Positions 37,001 through 55,100 of a stretch of DNA of 64,000 nucleotides are shown here, one piece after another. This stretch comes from Crambe crambe. Its lineage: Eukaryota; Porifera; Demospongiae; Poecilosclerida; Crambeidae. The DNA lies in the NCBI GenBank assembly GCA_963924555.1, contig OZ004589.1:4898001-4962000 (forward strand), given 5' to 3'. Made by a program: the position numbers and the translations under genes. Numbering within the stretch: the stretch's first letter is position 1; every line of letters starts with the position of its first letter. The notes beneath the pieces are model-generated. The model was not told the DNA's origin. It did no database searches and saw only the letters and a program-made list of their open reading frames with translations.

Positions 37001-37911
37001 CCTTTGACGTTGGTGTCACTACCAAACTCTTTGATCAAAAGTAATGCAACTTCTTCTTTCCCAAAAGCAGCAGCTACTTGGAGTGGCGTGTCATTCTGAT
37101 CATCACGAGCATTGATATCAGCATTGTATTCAAGGATCAAAGTCCGAACTAGACCGACACTACCTCCTTCGCATGCAGAATGTAGCAGTGATCTGCCATT
37201 ATTACCTTTGACGTTGGTGTCACTACCAAACTCTTTGATCAAAAGTAATGCAACTTCTTCTTTCCCAAAACAAGCAGCTAGTTGGAGTGGCGTGTTATTC
37301 AGATCATTACAAGCATTGATATCAGCATTGTATTCAAGGATCAAAGTCCGAACTAGACCGACACTACCTCCTTCACATGCAGAATGTAGCAGTGATATGC
37401 CATTATTACCTTTGACGTTGGTGTCACTACCAAACTCTTTGATCAAAAGTAATGCAACTTCTTCTTTCCCAAAAATAGCAGCTACATGGAGTGGCGTGTT
37501 ATTCAGATTATTACGAGCATTGATATCAGCATTGTATTCAAGGATCAAAGTCCGAACTAGACCGACACTACCTCCTTCACATGCAGAATGTAGCAGTGAT
37601 CCGCCATAACCACCTTTGACGTTGGTGTCACTACCAAACTCTTTTATCAAAAGTAATGCAACTTCTTCTTTCCCAAAAGCAGCAGCTACATGGAGTGGCG
37701 TGTTATTCAGATTATTACGAGCATTGATATCAGCATTGTACTCACGAATCAATATCTGAACTAGACTGACATTACCTTGAGCGCAAGCGTGATGCAAGGG
37801 AGTCGATAGGTAGGAGTCTGTGGAGTTTACATGACACTCGCCACTTTGCAACAGTTTCCTGAGCTCGTGCACATGATTAGACTGGACAGCTCTGTGAAGG
37901 GGGGTAGCCAT
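31023..37911 (-). CDS. ANK-ZU5-UPA-like-GTPase-death domain protein, copy 2
   Basis: Eight exons: 37911-35982, 35925-35416, 35364-35264, 35210-35055, 34995-34824, 33981-31870, 31447-31097 and 31036-31023. All phases agree, giving 1781 residues. The start was set at the ATG before ATPLHRAV, conserved in all copies, rather than an upstream in-frame ATG at 38010 that lies in non-conserved flank. It has 19 ankyrin repeats, with eight 68-residue modules (36073-37704). ZU5, UPA-like, GTPase (GPTGSGKS, DTGGQ, THKD), Cys-rich and death-domain segments follow in the same order as copy 1. Exon 6 is one codon shorter. Module residues differ from copy 1 mostly at turn and helix-tip positions (Glu/Tyr/Lys/Phe before GG; Ala/Ile/Cys before FG). 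It appears intact and lies 585 bp from the 3' end of SYK copy 2 in convergent orientation. Confidence 0.85.
36073..37704 (-). repeat. Eight 204-bp two-ankyrin modules (copy 2)
   Basis: Same 68-codon module as copy 1, with two additional copies. One module carries Trp in place of Arg in the GLVRT motif. Confidence 0.95.
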
Positions 37912-39058
37912 TTGTTTGCTATACACCTCCGGATATACCACATGGTACACTACGATAACGCGCGGGAAAAATTTTGAAAACCATGCCCACTTTTCCAAAA
38001 CCACGCCCACTTTTAATGACTTTAATCCTTTGCCTACCTAAAGCGTGAATACCACGCCCACTTTTAATGACTAACCCTTTGCCTACCCAAAGCGTGAAAT
38101 TTTGCACATTAGTCGTTTAAATGGGAAAACTCGCTTAAATGGATAAACTCACTGTTTACCATGCTCTCAGTGGATGGACTCACTGATGGAGTTAAGTTTA
38201 CTACCATATAGTTTAGTGGATGAATGTGCAGCTGAGGGTTTGTGGATTTCCTTTTCCCCAAACTTTGATAAGCTCTTGTTTTTTGTTATTTCCGTGGATT
38301 TATGTAAATCAGCATTCGGAGAAAACCGGGGGGTGGGGGAAGGAAAATACAGAGAAAAGGGAGGAAGGAGGAATAGTATGTAGTTACCAACAAAAGGATG
38401 TGAAGGTGGGTGTAATGAGCAATAACATCCTATCATAGAAAATGAGGATTCCCCACCCCAAATACTTACATGGTATCAATTCACCCACTCTATTAAGGAT
38501 AGTCAGGGTTTCATACAGGAATTTTGGATAGAGGGAGGACTATGCAGTGGGTGTACTTGTGTGAGGCTACATAAGACACATTCTATCAGAGGGGGATCTC
38601 TCCTCTTTCCCCCTCGCTGTATGATAGCTGTATGATACCCTGATAGTTACCTTTTCATGCCCCCTCCCCCCGAGGGCTAGGTGACTACTAACATGTTAAT
38701 TAAAAGCACAGGTTGATCAGTTGTGGAATAAGTTCAGTGTGGGACTCTAGTCTTGTGGTTCAGGCAGGGGAAAGTGGAATGAATCAATGTCCTGCAATTC
38801 AGAGAGTTCATATTGAGTGGATTCCACTGTACATGCATACGTACATGCATACGTACATGCATACATAGCCTCTTCTTCTTCTTCTTCTGTTATTTGCTGC
38901 CGTTTCATGATCATACAAGCCCTTCTGGGCAGCAAGGTGTAGTGCATCTATCTTCATACATACATACATACATGAAACCTTGAAACCTTGAAACAGCCCA
39001 AAGCTCGAAAAGCTGTCATACATACATACATACATACATACATACATACATACATACA

Positions 39059-39089
<31 letters not shown>

Positions 39090-39468
39090 GGTACATACAT
39101 AGCAAAGTCATTAGGAAGAGTTGAATGTTTGTGTAATGTAATGTAACAGTTTGAGTTGAGTAAAATAAGCCTTCAGTGAATATTAATAAACTGGTCTTTT
39201 AGAGAAGATAAATAATAACAAAGTGGCATTGTAAAGTGTGTGTGTGTACGTGACCTGTGTGTTAGTGCTAGTGTGGGAACTTGCACTATGCACACAGTGA
39301 AACCTCAAACCTTTCCGTTGACAAACCCTTTATAGAGAGCTATGTAGGTCACATGTTCTCTTCAAGTTTTTACTGTTGATTGAGTGCATTATGTAATCTC
39401 CTTTGCTTTGTATTCATGGTGAAATCTCAGAATATTGTATCAGAACACTCAAGACTGATGATCTCATC

Positions 39469-39471
<3 letters not shown>

Positions 39472-39528
<57 letters not shown>

Positions 39529-39552
39529 TAGATAGTGAATCTCTATAAATGA

Positions 39553-39601
<49 letters not shown>

Positions 39602-39625
39602 TAGATAGTGAATCTCTATAAATGA

Positions 39626-39666
<41 letters not shown>
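39472..39666. repeat. (GA)n blocks upstream of SYK exon 2, unit 3
   Basis: Three (GA)n runs of about 53, 41 and 37 nt, ending 63 nt before exon 2. Confidence 0.95.
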
Positions 39667-39670
<4 letters not shown>

Positions 39671-39729
39671 TATAGCTTAGATAGTGAATCTTTATATACC
39701 TTTATTATTATTATTATTATTATTTGCAG

Positions 39730-45617
<5,888 letters not shown>

Positions 45618-46194
45618 CATTTGCTATCGTATCAGAGCGTATGGGGATTTCCCTTTATTCATTATGGGTTTAAAGCAAATAGACCCTTCTCTTCTTTTTT
45701 CATTGCATAATATATTGTATAATTTTTTTCTCTCCTCTCAGTCTCTCTATATATCTTTCAACATAATTTTGTGGATTTTAAATAGAAAGTTTTTCTACTA
45801 CACCAGTATTATTATTTGTCAAACTCTTATTGGTTCCAGGAGCTTATTTTGCTTTCTGCTTTCTTTGGATTTTTATATAGTAGTCCTAGATAGCATCTCC
45901 TTTTAAATGTTTGTCGTACGTGAACTGTCCATACAATTACAACCCCATACTTAGTACCTAGCCTCTAGTCTGGCGTAGTTGACCCTATACCATATTTTCC
46001 TCCGGGAGGAAATGTGGTAAAGGGTCAACTACGCCGGACTCTAGGAAAGAACGTGTACATAGGAATTGCAAATTCACTTTCTTTGCAGAGGGCTAGGATG
46101 CAGTATTCTTCTGTTGCACAGAAAATACAAAAGATATATAATATATAAAATAGAGCTGAACTTGAAATGTAACCAGCTGCAGCTGTAGATGAAG

Positions 46195-49100
46195 TCATAG
46201 GTGGAATGCTGTAATCAAAATCATAATAATATCAAATCTGTGCCATTTCATGTTACATGATGACCTACCTTCCCTTATTTCAGAGGCAATTCCTCTCTGA
46301 CCAATAGCCTCAAGGGCGTTGGTTAAACTCCTCCAGCTGGGAGTGCCACTGGTTTGAGTCACGCGATCTTCCTTCCTCAACCACGAGGCCACCATGTCTC
46401 CTTGGAAACTTGGGAAGGTTCTCATCCTCTGCAGGTGAGAGTAGCGCAAACCTAGTTCTGCACCAAGTTCCACCAGGTGATCGTTGCTTAAGTCCACCAG
46501 GAACCGTGTGACTTGATGGTGATCGTCCATTACCAGAGGACGTGGTCCACGTGGAGTTGGTTGTGGTGGAGAACATGGCAGGGGAGATGAGACTGATGAG
46601 GTTGTGGGAGGCTCACAGTCTACAACAAAGTTTACGTGTTAGAATAGTTAATTACTATGGCAATGAGTGAGTAATGTACCATATTGAGCTTTAATTTATC
46701 TATTCAGCATTTTGAAACTAGCTATGGGTTACAGGATGACATAGGTTACTATGGGTTACAGGATGACATTGGGTTACTATGGGTTACCATGGCACTGCTC
46801 TTCAACGCTGTCATCATGCATTTGATGTGGGCACTTTGCTTGTGATCTTGCATCCTTTTCTTAGTACACAGACCCACCATAATCAGTACCCCTTTGATGT
46901 GGTTACAAAGGAGCTTTGTCACTTCAGAATGATACAGCAGACAGTGGTAACTGCTTCAAAGGTGACCTAGTAATGACTTCAGATTTTTCTTGATGTATAC
47001 CATCACCTTGTGCCTTTTGTATATTGCAAACTCCTTTCATGTTGTTATTCCAAAGGTGAGGCAGCCTGTCACAACAAGTGACACTAGTATATAATTCCTT
47101 GCCTTGAAGTTCAGTCAAGAGAGATGGAGTTCACATACCCTCTACAACACCACAGCACCACCCTCAGGGACTTACAAGATGCTGTTTGTGAAGTGACCCA
47201 ATTGGTTATTAGCTAGGGTGCAGTGGAACCTCTAAATAAAGCACACCTTGATTGAGCCTTGTAGAGAGATTGAGGCAAGAAATGTACCAGTATGTAAATG
47301 CATAATAATAATGTGTGGAGTTTCTGATGTCTTCACTAGTTAGTAGTTCCAATGAAGAGGGACATAGATTACGAGGGTCAACGTCACTCAACGAGTAGTG
47401 TGGTCGGATACAAGTGGTTGCAGTGGCAGATCCAGGATTTTCTAAATAGGGTACTTCTTGTCCCACCACCACTCTCATAACCACACCCATTTTTAGTTTC
47501 ATGTGTTGTAAGATGTGAAAGATGGGTACTTCTTAAGAAGTAAAAGAAACTCCCTAAATCCGCCACTGGGTTGAATACTTACCCTCCTCCTTTGTCTTCT
47601 CCCTCAGTGTGTGACAGATGGCTTCAGCAGTACTTGTGTCCCCTCCTTCACAACACACCCTCAACAGGTTCCCGTAGGTGGCATGCAGACCTTCCTTCCC
47701 CTTCCATATCTTCAACACTGCTCTCCTGTACACAAAAATAAGTACACCACAAAAAATATCACCAAGTCACATGCATGAATTCAACTTCCATGCAGTGGGA
47801 AATTGCATGGGGAAATTTTTGTGATCTACTGATCAAAAATATAAAAGGGAAGAGAATTTAACGAAATGACTTAATTTTTCTTCTATCTTACCTCAGGAGA
47901 ACAGGGTCAGAGTGCAAAAGTTTGACATCATGTATTTCAATGGTAGTCAGTTTCAGAGGAGTGGAGAGCTTCTTCTCCCAGTCCAGCATGTGATCTGCTA
48001 TGGTGTTCAGATCTCGGTCCACTCCTTTATGGTCCCAGTCCAACCGTTGCTCCAGGAGGGGGTGGACACAGGCAGGGAGAGAGGATACGTACGATGAATA
48101 GTCAACTGGAGGAACCATGAAATATTATCAGTCTTACATGCCCAAACTCGCGTAAACCAACGGACATAGAATTCGCTAATTCCATCAATCTTTCCACTTT
48201 TAGTGATGACCTTTTCAACTCCTTTGATGAACTCTTTCATGTGGGGTGGGTTCGGGATGAAGCAGGCATGAAAGAGTTTGTTGATGGAGTTGAAAAGGCC
48301 ATCTCTAAAAGTGGAAAAATTGATCGAGCACATTCCATGTTTGTTGGTCCATGGGATTCGGGGGGTGGGAATTCTTGGGTCAGTAAGGATTTCTTTAGTC
48401 AATAGAAAGATTCCTCTCAGCTACAGGCAAGCCAATATCTGATAGGAGTATGCTTACTTGCTCTCTGTGTGATTCCAATCTCTTCAGTCCCTGCTCTGTA
48501 GTTTCCTGCAGCAGGGTCAAAAGGAGCACTCTTCTGTGGAGTTGGTTGTGGTGGAGAACATGGCAGGGGAGATGAGACTGATGAGGTTGTGGGAGGCTCA
48601 CAGTCTACAACAAAGTTTACGTGTTAGTATAGTTAATTACTATGGCAATGAGTGAGTAATGTACCATATTGACTCTATTCAGAATTTGAAACTATGGGTT
48701 ACAAGGATGACATTGGGTTACACACAATAACTACAGTGGAACCTCTAAATGTAGACACCTTTGGGACCAGCGAAAAGTGTCCTGATTAGTAGTCAGGCAG
48801 ATATGTGAAAAAATCGTTCCCCTTTGGGTTACAAGTGTCAAACTTAAAGATTATGGGATCAGAAACCGTTTTGGAAGTGGAGCCACCTGCAAAATTTTTT
48901 TGATCTGAGGATTTCATAATAACGATTTTCGCAAAAATTAAAAATTTAGCTCACCATATATTTTCAATGCACGAAATTAAAAACGCAAAAATATTTTAGT
49001 CAATTTGTAACTAAAGGTTTAAACTCATTCAAAGTATTAGAGCTGCAAAGTAGGCAGAACCATGCTTAGAGAAACAAAGTCAATTCGTTCTTGCATGGTT

Positions 49101-52100
49101 CAGGCTCCACAGAGCTGTGCATTTCAATGCTGCCTTTTTACACTAGCATCGTCCTGTAGTGCTACCTTTCTTGCAGCAATTCTCTGGATGAGACACAGGT
49201 AGTGTGTGGTCCAACAGTAGTTTCCAGTTCCTTGGATCAACCCATCCCCAGTTCCAGGAGTTGGCATGTCCAGGCAAACTTGTAACGTCTTGCCCCAGTA
49301 ATGTCCACCTTGGTAAACTGCTCTTTAATGTTGCATAAGAGCAGCTCTTGTTGGTGGAAGAGCATCCATTGCAGGGCTGGATATCCAGGATTTTCAGATA
49401 AGTGGGGTTGTAGGACTAACAGCTCAAACACTGGACCATGAGGGAAGGAGCATAGTTATTTGGAGGACCCATGTGGGCCGTTCACTGGTACTCAAACTCA
49501 AAGTAACACCGGTAAGGTCACACCTCAAATCACAGCGCTGAGTTATCTAATGTATGACCTTGAAAATGTAAGCCAAGGATATCTTCGAAGTGACATGTGC
49601 AAGGTCACATGTGTGATTGTTCAGGAAATCAGTTGATATGCACTGAATTATCCAATGTGTAAATGCACTCCGAAAGAAATGACACGTGCATGGTCACATG
49701 GTGTGATCGTAAAAGGAAATCACAGTTAGTATGCACCAAGTTATCCAATGTGTGAAAGTGAAAGCCAAAATGGATGTGTCATGTATACATAGATTGTTTC
49801 TTTCTTTGACCGTAGCCATAGTAACCGCATTAGTTCCTAGTTTAGTATAGTTAACCCACACATCATGTAGCTAACATGTTCTCTCTTCTAATTTTAGAGG
49901 AGAAACACGAGTTGTCAAAGACATGGCTAGATAGGCATGGTCAAATTGCATTTTCATTTTATAATAGCTTGGGAACAAAAAAGGGGGGGGGGAGGGGGTT
50001 GCAACCCCCTCAACCCCACCCCTGGATCCAGCCCTGCATTGTCCATCCATTCTCTTGATGAACAATTCTCGGCAAGCTTCATCAATTTTGATAATAGATC
50101 ATAAAGCAGGATAGTGAATCGCTCCAGCACACCTACACCCTCATTTGGATCTTCTTGCAGCCCTTATTAACAAATGCTAATCCGTGTATGAGCCTCCTCA
50201 TAGTCACAAGGGGGCCTGGGGCAAACCATTGGTGTCCTGTGTAGGGATGCACAAACTTCAGAACCATTTGTAGTAACTATCTGCTTGGTGATCACCATCT
50301 GTGACATATGCTTCACCAAGAAAGTAAATTGTTAGCATCTATCCACAGAAATTGGCTGGTAGACTAGAAGATTTTATAAGGATAAATGATAAGTGAAACC
50401 TACATGAGCAATGAGCTTATTTTTGTAGCTACCCTGCTTCTGGTTTATCATTCAGCTCTATGGAGTTCTCCAGACAGTGCAAAAGGTCAGCTTTGTTTCC
50501 CAACCATGCTGGGACAGTGAAGGAGGACATGCTTGGTTCTCATGGCTGAAAAATTCGTCCAGATTAGCTACCATCATGTGACTGCAAGATACTTGCAAAC
50601 TTGCACTGGATTTTTTGGGTTGACTGAAATTAATAGCCTAGGGTCTATCGTGCCTAGTGCATGAATGAATCTGCCTAGTGCAGGGAATAGAGCCTAATGC
50701 TGCCCAGTGCATAGCAAGCATGAAAATGTGTTACCTATTGTGTACGATACTGACAATATTTTCGCGTTTTTAATTTCGTGCATTGAAAATATATGGTGAG
50801 CAAAAATTTTAATTTTCGCGAAAACCGTTATTATGAGAAGTGCTGGAAAATTCTCAGATCAAAATATTTTTGCAGGTGGCTCCACTTCCAAAACTGTTTC
50901 TGATCCCATAATCTTTACTTATACCAAGTTTGACACTTGTAACCCAAAATGAAACGATTCTTGTATTTCAGTGCACATATCCACCTGACTATAGAGAGGT
51001 TTTTGTATTTCAGGGATCCACATTTAGGGGGTTCCAATACCGTAAAAGAGAAAGGTAAATATAAGTGGACTGACCTTCATTGTACCAGCATCTTCCATTG
51101 AGTGGGATGCGACTGCCTTTACGAGTTGCTTTACAGAACACCACGCAGAACTTTCCACCTGTCTTCACAGGATGCATCTGAGTACAATGTTCACACCTGA
51201 AGCATGCCATGGGCTCGAGCTTCTCTTTGCTGTAATGGAGGTCCTTCAAGGATCTGAAGATGGACTTCTCCAGGATCTGACGTACGTTATTGCACACTTC
51301 TTTCAGGGGAGTATTGCGTAAATCATCAGACAAATATGAGAAGAATTTCACTTCCAAGTGGGTGGAGTAAACTTTCAAGGACATCTCGTCTTGATCATAA
51401 GAGGAGTGGACCTCAAAGGACACTTGATCTTTAAAGATCTTGTCGTGGATTAGAATGAATGTCGTGTCGCCTTTATCACTTTCATCTTGCTCTGGGGTCA
51501 TGAGGTGAGTGGACAAGACACCAAAGATACCCTTGGGACAATGGTCGCTTTTGAACTTGAATAAAAGTGGCAAGATATCGGTTGCTGTGTCCTTTTCTGA
51601 CTGTGGGACGTGGTTTAGGACACACGGAATGAAGTACTTCTTTTCCTGGTCTTCTTTGTCTCCAGGTGTAACAAGAGGAGTGATGATGCGGAGATGAACT
51701 AGAAGTTGAAGAAACTCCTTGGGTTTGATCTTATCATCGCTACTTACAACATTTTCAAAGGCTGATGCTGTGAGAATACCCTTTTCTTTGAAATCAAGTG
51801 CCTCGCTTGTTCTAAGGAACTCACCAGAAAAGGTCTTCACAAGGAGGTCGGTAATTTTGTCAAAGAGAACTTGAGGCTCTTTGACAATGATGTGGTTCAA
51901 GTCTTCTATGTCGAAGTATCGGATGACACCAATTCTAATGTGGAGGAAACGCAAGAGGTGAGACACCTGGTCCCCTTCGATACCATGTTGGGCTGCAAGG
52001 TCTTTGCATTCGTCCAGGGTCAAGATATTCTGCTTCATATTTTGGAGATCGAGGCAGAACAAGAGGTAGCTGATTGGATACTCGATGCTGAACTCTTTAC

Positions 52101-55100
52101 GAGTGTTAATAAGGTGGTTAACATTCGAACGAATCTTCTGGAAGTCTTCTTCACTATCGGAAGTGTTGTCCACTGCAAACATGACATTGTGATCATCACC
52201 AGCATACTGGACTAGATCTCGAAAGCCATTGCTCCGTATGATGGAATCCAGATATCGATTCAAGTCATCTATCTTGTCGGTGCCTTTGGCTTCAGAAATG
52301 AGCATATCTTTGTGAGTGCCAACAATGAAGACCATCGGCTTGTGTGTCTTGACACTGTCTTCCTCTGACGTGTCCATGGCATAAACACTAGCAAGACACT
52401 GGAGCAAGGCTTCTTCAGTAGTGATGGAGGAGGTGTAGCAATTTATGGACTTGCTAGCACTCATCCTGTACTTGACGTAAAACTTGCTCTTGAAGTCTAG
52501 GTCGAGTCTAAAGACAAAGAAGAAAATGGACGGACCAAAGATCAAGAGAGGTAACATTTCCTGGAACTCTACCTGACCTCCAGTGTCCCTGAGATACAGG
52601 GAACAGGTTTTCTTCAGGTACTTTTTAACCTTACGAAAGCCATACTTCTTGATGACTGAATTGATATTTTCGGAAGAAATAATCGTACCGACTTTTAGCT
52701 TTCGTCTTGGAAGAGGCACTGGTGCATCCTTCTTTTTGGAGTGTGGTTGTGCCACTCGAACTGAACCTACCTTCTTTGCAGGATCAGGTCGTGCAGAAGC
52801 ACGTGTGTGTGCACTCTTTTCTGTGGACTTTGGAGGAGGATTTTTGACATTCACACTCTCCTGTCCCAGCTGTCTCACATACGACACATCACATTCTATT
52901 TCTTCCCAAGTGTCACTCTCTAGTATCGTAACTGGGTGGAAAGTGGAAGGGTTGGTGACGTTAATGTCTACGATGACGATGGTGTCACACACACCAGTGG
53001 AAGCAGAGAACTTCTTTCTTCCTCTGCCCAGCAAGCGATCCATCAAAGAACTCTTCCCCGAACCCGTGGGACCAACGAACATGGAATGCGCTAATTTACG
53101 ATCAATCTTTCCACTTTTAGCGATGGCATTTTGAACTCCTTCGACGAACTCTTTCATGCCTGCTTCATCATCAGGATCATCTGTACAGATTAAAATAGTT
53201 ATATTGTTAATCAGGTAAGGGGTTACTAGTATTAACATGTGCAAGTCCCTAGTCATCACATGCACACACAGCATGATCAATCATACTGGGGCTAGCACGT
53301 GCATGCAAATCAGTGATTGGGAGTTCCACACATGCACATGCCTCATTCATACTTGGAAGACCATGCTGTGTGGGTGCATGGGCAAGGAAGTTAGGGGTAG
53401 TTAAGAAGTTGGGGGGGGGGCACATAAGCCATACCTACAGTCATGCCCAAAAAAATAAAACCATGATCCTCTGGCTGCAAGATCCAAGATCCTATTACAT
53501 TCATTACTTGACCTGGCCCTACAGGGCAAGTGTGTGTGGTCACAATGGGTTGTTATTGGAATGCAAGCTGTTATACTGGACTGGCTCGTATTCAGGTTTG
53601 TGTGAATGCACACTGGCTAGCAACCCTACACCTGAAATATGTTTATGGCCCTGAATAGAAACATATTAGTCTTGCCATGTCCATCTAATTTTCCCCATGT
53701 TGATAATGATCAAAAAAGTGGAAGGGACCATGGGCTCCCTTACACTGGTGCTGTGCACAAATGACACAAATTACATGATTGACTATGTGGGAGAGACAAG
53801 TATGTTGATTACATTCATAGGGTGCAATGACCTTGTGTGAATGACCTTATGTGGCTTGACTATGCGTTATTAAATAATCTCTATGGCTTAAATTATGGTT
53901 GGTTGTTATGGTTACCTGGTATAGTGATAAGGTTGAAGCTGCACTCTCTGTCCAATCCAATCACAAGTAGTTTTGGTGGACCAGCACTCGTAGACGAGGT
54001 CTTCTCTCCAGAGACGGTGATCATGGGAGGATAGTCAAGGAGGTTGGCATCAACTCCCTCAGGGAAAAGTATGCTCTTCTTTGAGATCTGCATCAAACGA
54101 CATCAATATTCAATCTAGATTGCTGATGTTTAATCTGTATACTAACCTGATTCACTGCATCAAACGTTACATCCCATTCTGTAGCATTCTCAGTTTTGAG
54201 GATCATATCTTCAGACACCATCTTTGCAGTGATCATGGCACTCATTGCTTCTCCCTTATTTGATCCACCTGGAAGCAGACCAGCTATGGCTCTCTCACAG
54301 TGCTGCAAGAATATGGCATTGGAATACACACCAACTGATAGTGAAATATCTCACCTTTGAGTAGACGGGATGATCCAAGTGGGCTGAGAATATTGTTTTG
54401 AAAAAGGTGTCTTCTTTAACAGTCCTGAGCAGCCTCACAGTACACAAGAGACTTTCTGTTTTATGAATTAATGGATAGATGTTACAATGAAATTGGCTCT
54501 TGTTACCTATTGATGATGTCCTGACTCTCTTAGCCACCCGCATTAATTGGAGAGACTTGAGAGCTATTTCTCCCTCCTGGTCTCCCACTTTGAAGACTCC
54601 CTTAGCTTCTTCCACTTCTCTAAAGGGATAGACCGGACCAGACCCCCTGTACTCTGGGGTGGATCTGGCCGACAGAAATGCCAAGTCCTCACAGTTTTCT
54701 TCACTTCGAAGATAAGCACAGTGTTGGATACGCACTCTCACATCTTTTCGCAACTTCCCATTCCCTCTGGGCTGTATCAGGTAGGCTGGACTAACTGCTT
54801 CATAGTCTGGAGGTAGCTCAAACGGTCCAGTCAAACAGGGTCGAACTGACAATGTCAGTCGACTTTCTACTGGATCTAGTGCTCCTTCAGGTATGGAGAG
54901 AGAGATGCCTACATTGCTCATGTTTATCGTGACTGAAGAGGTGCTGATGGTCATTACTTTTGGATCTCCATGGAATGTAACATCAGGGGAGTTCATTTCT
55001 ACATGGAGCGAGTCAGCTAAAAGAGGAGTAACAGATAACGAGTGTCCATTACTTGACATACTTTACATTTACCTTCAGTGTCTTTGTTGCAACCGAATTC

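Larger units (their letters stand above)
48734..51037. mobile_element. ~2.3-kb element with ~260-bp imperfect TIRs
   Basis: The left arm (48734-48997) and right arm (50754-51037) are imperfect reverse complements. Shared blocks include GGGTTACAAGTGTCAAACTT, GATTATGGGATCAGAAAC, GGAAGTGGAGCCACCTGCAA and CACCATATATTTTCAATGCA. The outer end GTGGAACCTCTAAATG resembles a motif scattered through the window. The interior has no recognisable transposase, so it is probably non-autonomous. It is inserted in the ANK copy 3 intron just downstream of the GTPase exon. Confidence 0.8.

Noticed and set aside
37912-38010. Upstream in-frame ATG extending ANK copy 2 by 33 residues
   Set aside because: The extension is not conserved in copies 1 and 3, where sequence before ATPLHRAV diverges or contains stops; the conserved ATG was preferred.
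48007-48402. 131-codon minus-strand frame as a separate gene
   Set aside because: It fuses a GTPase-exon fragment, intron and part of the second death-domain exon out of frame; the splice-based reading explains the pieces better.
49237-49431. 64-codon minus-strand frame (ELLVLQPHLSENPGYPALQW)
   Set aside because: It crosses the left end of the nested 665-bp element and has no recognisable domain; possibly an old coding relic but unsupported.
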